From Adiantum capillus-veneris (lineage: Eukaryota > Streptophyta > Polypodiopsida > Polypodiales > Pteridaceae), in contig CM043964.1 in NCBI GenBank assembly GCA_014529385.2, forward strand, positions 102,318,087 to 102,382,086: 64,000 bases of DNA, written 5' to 3'. The stretch's first letter is position 1. The number at the start of each line of letters is the position of its first letter. The position numbers were made by a program, and so were the translations under genes. Shown in pieces: positions 43,264 to 55,143 of this stretch. The notes below the pieces were generated by a model. The model saw only the letters and a list, made by a program, of their open reading frames with translations. It had not been told where the DNA came from and made no database searches.

Positions 43264-46200
43264 AGTATGCTCACATGAAAATCATTGTGTATGAGTCAAT
43301 GGTTGGGCAACTTGAGTTGATATTCCATGTCACTGATTGGCTTCAAGATTTGAAAATGACCATAGTATCTTTTTGCTAATTTAGAATAATACTTTTGATG
43401 GCTTGTAGCAGTGCTAGAAAAAAACCGGGCTCCAGTGTATTTTAACCGACTGAAATCCTTAAATCCTGGTTAGATTTTGAGCTTGCCTTGAAGAAAACTT
43501 GGAAATTTTCACAAGTTTCAGTGTAATTACCGGCAAAAGCTTCAAATTTTGACCTAAAACCCGAGAGAATTTCAAGTTGTCCTTATTTTCTTTGGTTAGG
43601 AAAAATGCATTTTTCTAGCCCTGGCTGGTAGGATTTTTGCCCGTCGTTTGCCTCAATCGAGCCTTGGGAGACTTACGTAAAACCCAATCATTTTCTTTGA
43701 ACGTTAATGCCCTTTTGTGCTTGTCAGCAGTAGGCTTTTGCCTTTGTTGAGGGATGGATATAGCCTCCTTAACCTTTTGAAAAGATTCTTGTAGGTCACA
43801 ACTATACTCATCAGCATCAAAGATCTTCCCATGTATTAAGTAGCAAGGGACTTTTAGGTCTTCCCTCTATGATCTCAAAAGGTGCTTTTCTCGTAGTAGT
43901 ATGGGCAGTATTATTGTACGCATACTCTACAAGGGGTAAGTACTTCTCCCATTGTGAGCGCTGATCTACTTCTGTAATATAAGTCTTTAGTAGATCGAGT
44001 ATTGTAAGATTTGCTATCTCACTTTGGCCATCTGTTTGTGGGTGATAGGCCAAAGAGAAATTCAATCTTGTACCTAGATTTTCAAAGAGACCTTTCCAAA
44101 AATTACTGGTCATTCTAGGATCTCTATCTGACATGATGGATGTTGGTAATCCATGGTGTTTGAAAATCTGAGATATGAAGATGGTTGCCATTTGTGTACC
44201 TTAATAGTCTTTTGGACAGGAATAAAGTGTGCTTGCTTGCTAAACCTGTCAACTATTGTCCATATTCCCGTATTCCCATGGATAGACTTGGGTAATCCAA
44301 AGATAAAATGCATGGATATACTCTCCTATAGTGAATTAGGGATTGGCAATGGCTGGAGTAATCCAGGTTTCTTTCCTCTATCATACTTAGACTTTTGGCA
44401 TACCACACATTTTGAAACATACTCTTGTATGTCCACTTTCATGGTAGGCCAATAGAAGTACGTCTCTACTCCTCGAAGAGTAGGTTGAATGCCTCTATGC
44501 TCCGCATAGGGAGGAGCATGGGATTCATACATGACTTTCTCACGAAGGGAGTGGGTAGCACATAGCCTATTGCCATGGAGAAGATAACCATCCTGCAAGG
44601 TGAATGTTTCCTCTTTCTTCCCCAAAGCAAGGGCTGACATTACATCTTTAAAGTTAGGGTCAGTAGCATACTCATTTATCATAGAAGATAGATCATTGTG
44701 AGTTCTATAAACACCGCATTGACTTTTGGTCGTCATGAAAGTGCATTGGCCACTTGACTGTGCTTACCAGCAACGTGAGCATTAGAAAATAAAATTGTGA
44801 AAGAAAATTTGCCCACCTCATTTTTTTGTCGGAAAGCTTGGTTTGCATCATGAAGTACTTGAGACTTTGGTGGTCTGTTCGTAAAATGAATGGAGTCCCT
44901 AATAAATAGTGCTAAAATCTCTTTCTCATAAATGCTCAAGACCTGTTCATCCGTATTGAGCCTCCGGCTTTCATATGCTATGTCATGCCCTTCTTGAAGC
45001 AAGACTGCTCCAAGGCAATCACCACAAGCATCACATTGGACCTCAAATGGCTTTGAGAGATCCGAAAGCATGAGGACTAGTTGAGAGGTAATGGTTGAGA
45101 GGTAAGCTTCTCTTTTAGCTTGTCAAAAGCATTTTTCTCCTTAGCAGTACATGAATACTTAACGTTCTTCTTTGTTAAGCCATGTAATGGTCCTGCTATT
45201 TGAGAAAATTTTGCTATGAAGCGTCTATAGTATGCACACATACCAATAAAGCTTCTTAATTTATGTAGATTCCTTGGATTAGGCCATGCTTTTATTACCT
45301 CTAACTTCAATGGATCCATACTAATACCATCTTGAAAAATAATATGACCTAAGTATTGAATCTCTTGAAGGAAAAATTCGCTTTTCTTTTGGTTGAGAAA
45401 AAGCTTGTTCTCCCTCAATGCTTGAAAAATCACTTGGAGATGTTGCTTGTGTTCCTCCAAGGACTTGGAGTAGATGATGATATCATCAAAGAGCACTCCA
45501 ATGAACTTACAATAGGGTCTAAATATTTTCTCGATCAAATGATTGAATCTGGCAGGTGCATTGGTCAAGCCAAAAGGCATGACTAGATATTCATAAAGAC
45601 CAAATGTTGTACAAAACATGGTCTTTAGGATATCTTCATCTACTATCCTTATTTGATGATAGCCACTTTTAAGGTCAACCCTACTGAAGTAGGTAGAGCC
45701 TTGTAGCTTATCAAATAGATCTTCTACCCAAGGCACAAGAAATATGTTTTTAGTGATATGGTTTAGTGATTGATAATCCACACACATACTGTATGTACCA
45801 TCTTTCTTTTGCACTAAAGGACTGGAGAACAAAAGGGAGAGGAGCTAGGCCTCACATCCCTTTGTCTACCAATTCTTGTACTTGCCTCATGATCTCCTCT
45901 TGCTGAGGTTGGGAAACTCAATAAGGAGGCTTGTTAAGCATAGGAGCTCAATTTGATGGTCATCATCTTCTCGTTTTGGAGGTAAGTCCATAGGGATATC
46001 ATCAATGAAAACATCTTGGAATCCATTTAGAAAAGTAGACAAGTATAACTCTTCTTGATTCCTACCATTTTCATTTGATAAAGCATTAGCGTCATTAGTG
46101 GATTCTCTGACAAAAATCATGTACGTAGAAATCGAGCTTTTCATTGACTTATCAAAAGCTAGTGAATTTATAAGTGGTATAGTACGACAAGACTTATTAG

Positions 46201-46923
46201 CATCTATATACATGTTCTTTTTCCTATAGGTGAAGTAGATTCACCTTTTAGGGAACTTCATGTTGGCAGCCATGCGATCAAACCATGGCGCCCCTAGGAT
46301 AGCATCCTCGTGTTGGAGAGGAGAGATGAAAAAGTCTTCTTTGTCAACATAGATTTGGACATGAAGCCTCAACTTCCCAATCAAGGGAGTAATGGAGGCT
46401 TGTTGTCCCTTGAAAGTTGTGTCAACTGTTACAATATCTCCCATCTCGAAAGCTTGAACACCCAACTTGGTGGCCAACTCCGTTGATATGAAGTTGTGAG
46501 TAGAGCCAGGGTCAAACAAGATGAAGGCATCATGCTCCCTTACCTTTCCCCAAGCATAGGAGAGAGATGATTCTTTGCAATGAGCATCCTCTTTTGGAGC
46601 TTCGATGGTGGAAGCCCTAGGAGTCTCATTGAGAGCATTTTTGTTGGGGCAAGAACGATAGCCATGTCCTTGCTCCCCACACTTAAAACACTTATGATCC
46701 TTGCAAAGAGCTTCAAGCTTTTCATGAGAGAGTTTGTTTTTACCTTTGTAAACTCCCTTCTCCTTGGACGTATTGTTGTTGTTGTTGTAGGAAGTGCCTT
46801 GGGAAGAATTTTGGGCATTGTTTTCCCCCTTTGCATCATTTTTGTTGTTTCTTTGTTTTCCATGGGTTTGACATTCCGTCTAGCCCCTTGTTGGAAATTG
46901 ATGCGGGAAGCAACCATGGTGTG
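43264..46923 (-). pseudogene. pol: G3: old chromovirus pol, protease and zinc-knuckle remnant
   Basis: Minus-strand continuation of the element cut by G2. Order from low to high coordinates: integrase C-terminal pieces (43269-43870, interrupted by a MITE), integrase core (43817-44313), H2C2 finger (44326-44736), RNase H (44733-45071, with a deletion of about 37 bp near 44915), RT (45077-45832, box LFDDII), linker (45887-46213), protease (46241-46519, DPGSTHNF kept) and zinc knuckle in a shifted frame (46540-46932). Many frameshifts and stops are present. Homology to G2 ends abruptly at 46923; gag N-terminal part and 5' LTR are missing. Confidence 0.92.
43409..43623. mobile_element. hAT-type MITE, 215 bp
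   Basis: Terminal inverted repeats CAGTGCTAGAAAAA and, at the other end, the complement of CAGGGCTAGAAAAA. The flanking 8-bp sequences are GCTTGTAG (43401-43408) and GCTGGTAG (43624-43631), 7 of 8 matching. G2 lacks the insert at the same spot. No coding capacity. Terminal CA-G...CTAG and 8-bp duplication are hAT hallmarks. Confidence 0.85.
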
Positions 46924-48299
46924 AACACTCAATCATCAAAAATTACAATAGGGCATGAGGTGTAATTTTGATTGCCACAAAAAAACCCAAAATTAGCACA
47001 AAAAACTCAAAAAATGAGCATTAAAGCTCGCAAGTTTTTTTCACAAAAATTTATGGCTATAAAATCGTAAAATTTCTACATCATGCTTCATTTAACAATG
47101 AAGAATCTTGAAAACAATGGAGAATTGACAAATTTACAATCACATGTGAACTCAAAAAAATTACATTCCCATAATCACATCAATTTTTGACCAATTAATA
47201 AAACATAAACTTTGTGATTTCACTATTGTGATGAAAAATGCAAATAAAACACACACTTATAATTTCTAGACCCAAATTTTGCATCTGATTTTTTTAAAAG
47301 TTAAAATAACAAGATTACCTCTACTTTTGCAACAAAGCTACATAAACAAAACTAAAAACTAAAATTATAAAGCAAGTTTGAAAGCATATTTCTTCTCTTT
47401 GTCATTCACAATTTGTTTTTCTTTCCCTTCTAGAAGACAATATAAGATATCATGCGAGGTATTTTCTCTGACATCAACAAGATAACCTACCACTCTGAAA
47501 ACACTTTCCTCATTGTTGGGACCTTTATCATCAACCGCATAAAGAAATAAGAGGTTCAATAATTGTTTGATTGTGTCCGAAAACACCTACTTGAATTGAC
47601 CAAGCATGACCTTCAAGCTTCTTGTGTCGTGCATGCTCCCAAAGGATTTGAACATCATGAGTTGATGCTTTTTTTTTGTTTATGAGAGGTAGCAAGCAAA
47701 CCTCTAGGGGGAACAATGACTCTCTGTAAAGGCACCATCGGTAAAGTCTCGTCAATACCTTGCTTGTTCTAGAAATTGTTGAGCGGCTAACAAATGTCAT
47801 CAAGGAGAACCACTTTCAAAAGCGAAAGGAGGTGGAAGAAGTTGTCTTCTAGAATCTGCTCCACTATTGACACACGTACCCTAAGTGCTGGAAAGTGAGG
47901 ACTGATGGGAGCAAGTTTACTAGGTTAGGGAGTGAGTGAACTTGTACAACCTAAACCAATTAGAGCAGATGAAGATTGATTAGTGAGATTAGATTGTTGA
48001 CCTCTTCTTTGCTTCTTAAAAACATGAGCATCACCAGAAGTAGAAGGCTTTACAAAGAAGAAGCTGCAAATATCGACAAAAGAATCGTAAATTCTTGCTA
48101 TCAAGCATGCAAAATCCAAAATATATACTTAAAAACAACAAGAAGGATATAAAATTTGTTAAAAAATCAAACAAAGAAGATTAAAAAATCCCTCATATTT
48201 CAAGGCTTTCTTAAGTAGAAAATGAAGAATTTATGTGTATTTAAACCAAAAAAATCAAAGTATGTCTTTAGTTATGGCATAATAGATCTTTTATATGTT
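46924..48299. other. AT-rich spacer, no recognised gene
   Basis: After the G3 break the sequence is AT-rich. Minus-strand open frames 47365-47586 and 47531-47803 overlap in different frames and show coherent residues (AVDDKGPNNEESVFRVVGYL), so a decayed coding sequence is possible. I cannot assign a family. Confidence 0.5.
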
Positions 48300-48673
48300 A
48301 ACAAAATGATACCAAAAGCAAGTGTATTACGCTAGTTCCATCTCCCTTGGTCTAGTGTCTCAACAACAATAGGTGCTACAATAGTACTCACACTATCTCT
48401 TTGCGGAGTGGCTAGAGCAACACTCAACGGTTCAATTTCCAAACCAACCACATAATCTCACAAATTTCTTACAACAAGTGCTTGTTTGACCAAGAAAGAC
48501 CAAAGAGAGTAGTTTATACCATTTAACCTATACTCATTGAAAAGTACATCAAGAATAGAAGAATTACACTTGCTTTCTTGTTGTTTCCTTATGCATATAA
48601 CAATAAATCCGCACCATGTACAAAGATTTACACAACCAATGGAAACTTTCTCTGCACAAGATTGCCAGAACAT
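48300..48673 (-). pseudogene. gag: Ty1/copia gag N-terminal fragment
   Basis: On the minus strand the frame ending at 48458 contains RLNGINYSLWSFLVKQALVV. This matches the LNG-x-NY-xx-W start of copia gag proteins. After a stop at 48456 the frame continues with DYVVGLEIEP, as expected (LWDYVxG). No other part of this element is evident nearby. Confidence 0.6.
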
Positions 48674-49128
48674 AGCTCTCTTTGTATCTACAATCCATCA
48701 TGCATGTGTAATTCTAACCTCCACACCAATACATGTTTTCTGTCAGATACACGCAGGAAGGTTTTTGTATGGCTGAAAACTATCTTATGATGTGATGCTT
48801 AAAACAAAATTTTGAGGGCATAAACGGCTCCAAAAGGGGGAAAAAACCCTAGGACACCTCCTAGACAATTTCTCGGAATGCTGAATATGTTTGTCCAAGT
48901 TTTGGACCCGAAAATTGCCTTTAACCTTTTGCGCGCGTGCGAAAACACAAAAACAATTTGCACACAACCATGCAAAATACACCCATGAAGATAATGCAAA
49001 CTCACACAGAGAACAAGGAGATGGGGAACATGAAGATGGAGACGAAGATGAAAAAGACATACCTAGATACGACCTCTGGAGAGAGCAAAACCTTCTTATT
49101 GTGTTTTGGAATACAAGATTGCAACAAA
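48674..49128. other. spacer, no gene seen
   Basis: Short unrecognised open frames only. Confidence 0.5.
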
Positions 49129-49320
49129 GTTGTATTCTAAAATACACCTATGCTACAAACTTGTATTCTAGAATACACTTATGCTACAAACTTGTATTCA
49201 AGGATACACTTATACTTCAAACTTGTATTCCATAATACACTTGTGTTACAAACTTGTATTCCAGTACAAGCTTGTATTCTAGAGTACACTTGTGTTGTAA
49301 TTTTGTATTCTAAAATACAA
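49129..49320. repeat. minisatellite of about 31-bp units with TTGTATTCTAGAATACA
   Basis: Six to seven imperfect units of the type ACTTGTATTCTAGAATACACTTATGCTACAA, written here in part as TTGTATTC-TAGAATACAC plus TTATGCTACAA. The unit core is itself palindromic (TGTATTCTAGAATACA). Confidence 0.88.
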
Positions 49321-49740
49321 ATATTGTAGTTGCATCAAAAATCGATTATGGATGGGAGTTTGGCATATGCATGGCCTAAATATTTGCCAATAGCTTGTGA
49401 GTGAATCAACAAAAAAGCATCCTAATGAAGCAATTTTGGGTATGGTATAGTCACAAGTTACAACATTAGCAGGAGCAGCACACTTGCCTCTTGACAACTC
49501 CAAGAGGTTCACATATCTCGGCACCAAGGAGACACACAAAAGTTGAGGGAGGGAAGCTTGTGGTAGAGATGGTATTGAGAGTTTGTGGAGAGCCCTAAAG
49601 ACCATATGATATGACATGTTACAGTATGGGTAAAATATCTTGGTTTCACGGTATGTTGTGTTTGTGGAAGATTCTGTTAAGCCCTTGTTGTCATGTACTA
49701 GAGACAATAATGTCAGCTAAGAAGACATTTATGACAGTTT
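49321..49740. other. unassigned stretch with a minus-strand open frame
   Basis: A 142-codon minus-strand frame (49279-49707) overlaps the minisatellite at one end. Its central part is plausible protein sequence but matches no family I know. It could be part of an old copia element's integrase or chance. Confidence 0.35.
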
Positions 49741-51603
49741 ATTGCCTCTTTTTAGAGGTGGAATCTTAAATGTAAATGTTAATGAGCCAAGACTATGGGG
49801 ATTTCTGAAAATGAAACAGATCAGCCAATTTCTGATGCAAATATACATGATGTACTTGATGAGGAAAGGGCAGAGAATGAGTAGGCTAGAGGTATGCCAA
49901 AATGGTTGGTGCATACTTTGCATGACAGTAAATTGGATGAATCTTTGTCTAATTGTACTCGTCCCGGTTCTCGCCATGCATCTTATGCATCAAATTGCTA
50001 TGCTTTGGTTGTTTCTAGCTTATGTGATGTTGAGGAGCCTTTGTCTTTTGATGAAGCATAGTATTCAAAAAATTGGATGGCTGCTTTGCAATCAAAATAT
50101 GATGCACTTATAGAAAATGACATATGGACTTTATGTGATTTGCCTCCTGGGAAAAAGGCCATTGGTACAAAGTGAGTTTACAAGTTGAAACGCAAGCCGG
50201 ATGGTGAGATTGATCGCTATAAGGCTCGACTTGTTGCGAAGGGTTATGCACAATAGAAAGGCATAAATTATGAAGAGACTTTTGCTTCCACTTTTGTATG
50301 ACTACTATGCATTTTCTATGTGCATTAGCAGCTCATTTTGGTTGTCATGTACATCAATCAGACATTGTTATTGCTTTTTTGAATGGTGACATATTTGAGG
50401 AAGTTTATGTAATGCAGCCTCACGGTTTTGTCAAGAAAGGACGAGAGGATAACATGTGCAAATGTAAGAAAGCTTTGTAATCTCCTCGTACATGGTATGA
50501 GAAAGCTGACACTCATTTGGTCAAACGAGCCTTTCGTCACATTCCAACAGAAAACACTTCGTATGTGAAGCGTGATGGTGATGTACTTCTCATTGTTGTT
50601 CTATATGTGGATGATTTGCTGATCACTGGTCCCAATGAGGCACATATTGCTAAATTTAAGGCTAATTTGAATGCTACTTGTAAGATGAAAGATTTGGGGA
50701 TGTTGCATCATTAATTGGGCATACAGTTTAAGCAGTGTGATGGTGGTATTTCCTTGTGTCAAACAAGTTATGTAGAGACATTGCTATGTAAGTTTGGACT
50801 TGAGAATTGCAAACACATTGCCACTCCCATGGAAACAAGGTTGAAATAGAGTCTTCATGATGCTGGTGATCCTGCCAGTGTCACTCTTTACCAAACTGTT
50901 CTTGGAGGCCTTATTAATGTATGCAGCACGAGGTCGGATATTTGGTTTGTAGTCTCACAGGGGGTCATCAAATTTATGCATAGCCTAGGGTCTAAGCATT
51001 GGCAGATTATCAAGCGGATTTTTTGCTGCTTGAGTGGCACTTTACATCTTGGGTTGTTTTATCCCAAGGGGGGCTCATTGCCACTAGATTTACATGCCTT
51101 TTTGGACTCAAATTGGGTTGGTTGTTTTGACACATGAGTGTCCATGAGTGGCTTTTTTTTCACGCATGGCAGTTCATGTATCTCATGGTTGAGCAAGAAG
51201 AAATCTAATGTGGCCACTTCTAATTGTGAGGCTCAATACAGGGCAATCTTCACAGCTACGGTTGAGTGTGTATGGCTCAGACACCTTATGGCTGATTTGG
51301 CTGTTGTACAAGACACTGGCAACACCATCTACACTGACAGTCAGAGCGCATTGGCAGTTGTGAGGAACCTTACCACTATGTCAGGGAGATGCTCTTAGTA
51401 GGAGAGATTAGCTTGGCTTATGTGCCAACACAGGACAACCTTGTAGATCTTTTCACAAACGCATTGTCATGTGAGAAGTTTAAAACTTTCCGCAAAGCTT
51501 TGGGCTTACTCCCCTTTGTGGAATGGTCATGTCCTTAGGGCATGGCACTTCCCTATACTCTATGTGCCATCTCTTGTTCACCGCATCACTGCCAAGGGGT
51601 ATT
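49741..51603 (+). pseudogene. pol: E: Ty1/copia RT and RNase H, decayed
   Basis: Pieces in several frames in copia order: the region before RT (YALVVSSLCDVEEPLSFDEA, ENDIWTLCDLPPGKKAIGTK), RT start (VYKLKRKPDGEIDRYKARLVAKGYAQ), HQSDIVIAFLNGDIFEEVYV, and the catalytic box LYVDDLLITG (about 50604). RNase H follows (KKKSNVATSNCEAQYRA, TDSQSALAVV). At least ten stops or frame changes. A polypurine stretch (GCCAAGGGGTA, about 51592) precedes the LTR. Integrase and gag are missing. Confidence 0.88.
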
Positions 51604-51942
51604 TGTTACCACATTCATGTGGTAGTGATGTTTGTGAACACACTTAGGACCGTCGGGTCATTTTTTCCCTCACTAGGAGGTTGTTCCCCCGTGCATTGTA
51701 CATCCTAATGTGAACACACTTAGGACCGTCGGGTCATTTTTTCCCTCACTAGGAGGTTTTTTCCTCATGCATTGTACATATGCCCATCACTCTAGGGCTA
51801 CATTATCTTTCCATCGCACACTAATTCATACAGTCTTTGTTGTGTGCCTTGAGCTTCCTTCGTCTTCTCCAAGTTGTGTGTGTTTCCTTGCAACCCTAAT
51901 TCCATTATATCCCGCATGAGGATACTATGATCTATTTCAACA
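51604..51942 (+). repeat. 3' LTR of E (about 339 bp)
   Basis: Starts TGTTACCACATTC just after the polypurine stretch and ends TTTCAACA; TGTT/AACA are perfect inverted ends. It abuts the C gag sequence at 51943, so E inserted in C or its flank. The 5' LTR is not in the window. Confidence 0.72.
51634..51785 (+). repeat. 76-bp tandem duplication inside the E LTR
   Basis: Two units beginning GTGAACACACTTAGGACCG, at 51634 and 51710, nearly identical over 76 bp. Confidence 0.92.
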
Positions 51943-53216
51943 TACCCAATGATCTCTCAACGTAACCATCGGCAAGTTGTATTTTCATTCTCGTTTTTTT
52001 GAGAGCTGGTCTTTCCCATTTCTCCCATATCTCCTTTGTGAAAATGGCCACTCCATTCCTTTATTTTCCATTGGTAAGGTGGTATTTCCTTCTTCGCCCT
52101 CACAATAATCATCCACCTTGTTTACAGGTAATGGTTTACCCTTTGGTTTATTTGGTGTCAGTTTACCCATTTGGTCATTTAGGACAATGTCTTGATGAAG
52201 AATTTTCAGCCCCATCTTTTCCAAGTTTCTTTTGACTTCTCCCCTTAGATATGGTCTAATTTGGGAATGGGCCTCCATTGAGAAGGGCACTACTTTGAGC
52301 TCTGATTTCTTTTCATGCTCTCCTATGAAAGGCAGCAAAGTCCTCAATGTCTCAAGCTTACTCTTCATAGATGCTTTCGTTCCTACATCACCGTATAGAG
52401 ATTTTATATCTCCTAGGTAAAACTCGTGATCCATATTGATTTCAGTGATAGGTGCAGACTTAAAAGTTGCACTACTATCCTTTCTATTCTGTATTGTTTC
52501 CCATAAGGCTTGTAGCATGGCTCTTCCACTTTTGGAATTGGCATCATCAATTGCGACTTAGAGTCATCTATGATATTGGCCACTACCCTTGTGTCCAATG
52601 GTGTTTTAGTCTCCGGCTTCATTTGATCAGTTGCTTCTTTCCCTTTATGCTCAACTTCCCTGTCCCTTTCATGGATTAACACTTCTTATTTGGGAATGTT
52701 TGTTTTTTGTGGCTCCATTAGAGCTTGAGCGGTCTCTATGAGCCGTTTGCACATTTCTAGTCTTTGTTTTTCAACCTTAGATTGCGGATATGCCAACCAT
52801 GTCTGGTTTATTTTCAGTCTAGCCTCTAAAGGTTCTAGAATTTTATCCACCAGGACGAACCTCCTGATGATACTTTGGATGACATCGCTCCTTTTGTTTG
52901 AATTTTTTCTCTTTTTCATGTTTAAGTTGCTATGTGGCTTGTTGCAGCTTGGCTTCCAGGGTAGTTTACTCTTCCAACCTCTTTGCTTTCATTTTGTCAC
53001 GTTTTGCCTTCCACAATTTTGTTTAAGTCCTTACCGAGAAACTCTTAGATTTTGTTTGAACTCGTAGTTTGTTTTCGTCCTTGACCAATGTGTTTTTTGT
53101 AGCTTCTTGAGCTTGAGCTCTAATCACCACATTGATTGGAATGGCTCGGTTTCTGATCCACTTAAACACGACAAAATTCCAATGATGTTCATTGTCACTT
53201 TCCCCTTGGTTTCAAG
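51943..53216 (-). pseudogene. C: gag-protease linker region of a giant-related Ty3 element
   Basis: Minus-strand frames 51985-52518, 52413-52682 and 52686-52919 match the giant's 8600-9990 in the same order: AQAQ-containing start, KQRLEMCKRLIETAQALM, PVNKVDDYCEGEEGNT, and at the low end the protease core preceded by WEKWERPAL and ending MKIQLADGYVERSLG. Similarity is at protein level, so C is a different family of the same lineage. Frameshifts and stops separate the pieces. The rest of protease and pol would lie beyond E. The upstream gag part resumes at 56668. Confidence 0.82.
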
Positions 53217-53361
53217 TATAATGCCCCTGGTGGGACTGCCTGGAATGAACCTCCCAACCTCCCATTAAATAGCCCCCTTGGGCCTCATTCCCTATCCAAA
53301 CTTGCAGTCGGCCCCTTGGGCCTGGTCCTTGACCATCGGGCATTGCCCTTGGCATGACATT

Positions 53362-53523
53362 ACTCCCCCCTTGGAGAAGCGTTTTCGTCCTCGAAAACAA
53401 GAGTGATGATATACTAATGTTTTCCACTATGGAATCCTGCAGGGATCTAGCTATTTGCTTGACCAAAACATGGTTTACTAGGAGGTTCAATGAAACCAAG
53501 AGTAGCATCTTGATTTTCCACAT
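53362..53523 (-). pseudogene. probable Ty3 pol C-terminal end and polypurine tract in the insert
   Basis: Minus-strand frame 53212-53523 includes VSLNLLVNHVLVKQIARSLQ and runs into the polypurine tract (AAGGGGGGAG, 53364-53373) and the LTR-like sequence. The tail of the frame over the tract is not expected to be protein. The role is inferred from position. Confidence 0.45.
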
Positions 53524-55143
53524 TGTTGTCCATTTTCAACCATCCTGTGTTACCGGCTCATATCCAATCATAGTGTGTAGACTCCATTTAGAACGCACAT
53601 GAGCATGCTAAATGAGTTATCACAACAAAGATGTACCCTAAAGAGTACCTCTTTTCACTTTCCATGAAAGTAACTGGCTGATGTAACTTATCAGCAAAAT
53701 ATAAGTTCTTGACTTGTTCTCAATTTTCATTACTAAACAACCCCACCATAACTAGTGTTCAAGGTTAAGAACATGAATGATACATGAAGAGACTAAACCT
53801 AGTCGCAAACATGCTATAACCCATGGTAAGCAAACTCCAAGTAGAGCAATAAATGCATACTAATTGGATTGCTTGGTGCTAACGTACGCATTTTGCATAT
53901 CCTTTAGCACAAGATTACACTTTGCAATCTACCATCCCCTTGGATAATTGCCAGTACTACTAAAGTGTTTTTCCCCACAGTTTACAGACAGTCTTCCAAG
54001 ATGACTCGTAAACAGGGATTATGCAGTATGCAGTTATACACCCACTTGTAGGGTTTATTTGGAACATGTTGTCACATGGGATGCAACATGGTCTAGGAAC
54101 TCACGGAGTTCGGTTTAGCCAGTGTGGAGCAAGGCTAATGAGGGTCCATGTCACTCCCGTCGTAGAGTGTTTACAGTTACCTCCACACACAAGTACATCT
54201 TGTACTTCAAGGATGTTCTTTTTTAGACATCCTTAAATGAGACATATTCCACATGTGGAGAATATGAGTCTCTGGCCCCGAAGTCTTGGCTCATATTCTC
54301 CACAACGGCCCCGAAGTCTTGGCTCTTACATGACCTTGTCATCTCTCTGAATAGCAAAAATGGATGACAACATAGTTTATGCATCCTACACAGAAAAAGC
54401 AAACCAAAAGAAAAAAAACCAAAGCATATGCGTACCTATAGATGAAACATAGTGTTACATGTGCAAGTAGTAGCACATGTAACCTTGGGTGTTGCCTTGG
54501 CAATCCAGACCCCTTGGTTAAAATCAACATTGTCAAACCCCTTGGTTAAACTTTGCAAGAAAACTGCTCAACTAGCAGCCGGCCCTTTGCCTCTGTATGT
54601 GACCCCTTTTGGGTTGGCCCGTGGCATTACATTCCTTTGGAATTTCAAATTTGTCCACTACCCCTTGGCAGCCTATGGACTTCTTTCCTTGAAAATGCAT
54701 GTGTGAAGGTTCCAAGAATTGACAATCAACACTGTAATAAGTGATTAGGAATCACGATTTGGGTCTTACCCCAAAACTGTACTCACATAGGCACTCTTAG
54801 TGCTAATAGGAGCTCCACTGAAGTTGGAATCGTATTCACAACTAGATCTTTTGCACACCCAAAAATCCATAATCTTGGGTTTTTGTGAAGAGTCGTGCTG
54901 TCTGAAATGCTTGCTTCATCTATACACCTTGGTAGAGAGACGCATTTACGAGTTTGAGACTTTCAAAAACTCAACTTGATCTTCACACTCAAAGTGTGTA
55001 GTGCTAAAATAACACCCAATAAATTAATAATGGCAAGACACTTGCTTGGCCATTAAAATCAATGGGTACTCAACTAAACAGATTTGTTTGATCTTAAAAG
55101 CAATCACTTATGGATTACCAACAGATGGCCGGCGTAGCTTGTC
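53524..55143. other. insert interior, no gene seen
   Basis: Non-coding. A short inverted pair of CATATTCTCCAC-type words occurs around 54240-54310 (GTGGAGAATATGAG and its complement, with the phrase GGCCCCGAAGTCTTGGCTC twice). No coding motifs recognised. Confidence 0.55.

Noticed and set aside
49279-49707. Minus-strand 142-codon frame as a host gene
   Set aside because: Runs into a minisatellite, no ATG-context or domain evidence, and no neighbouring exons; kept only as an unassigned stretch.
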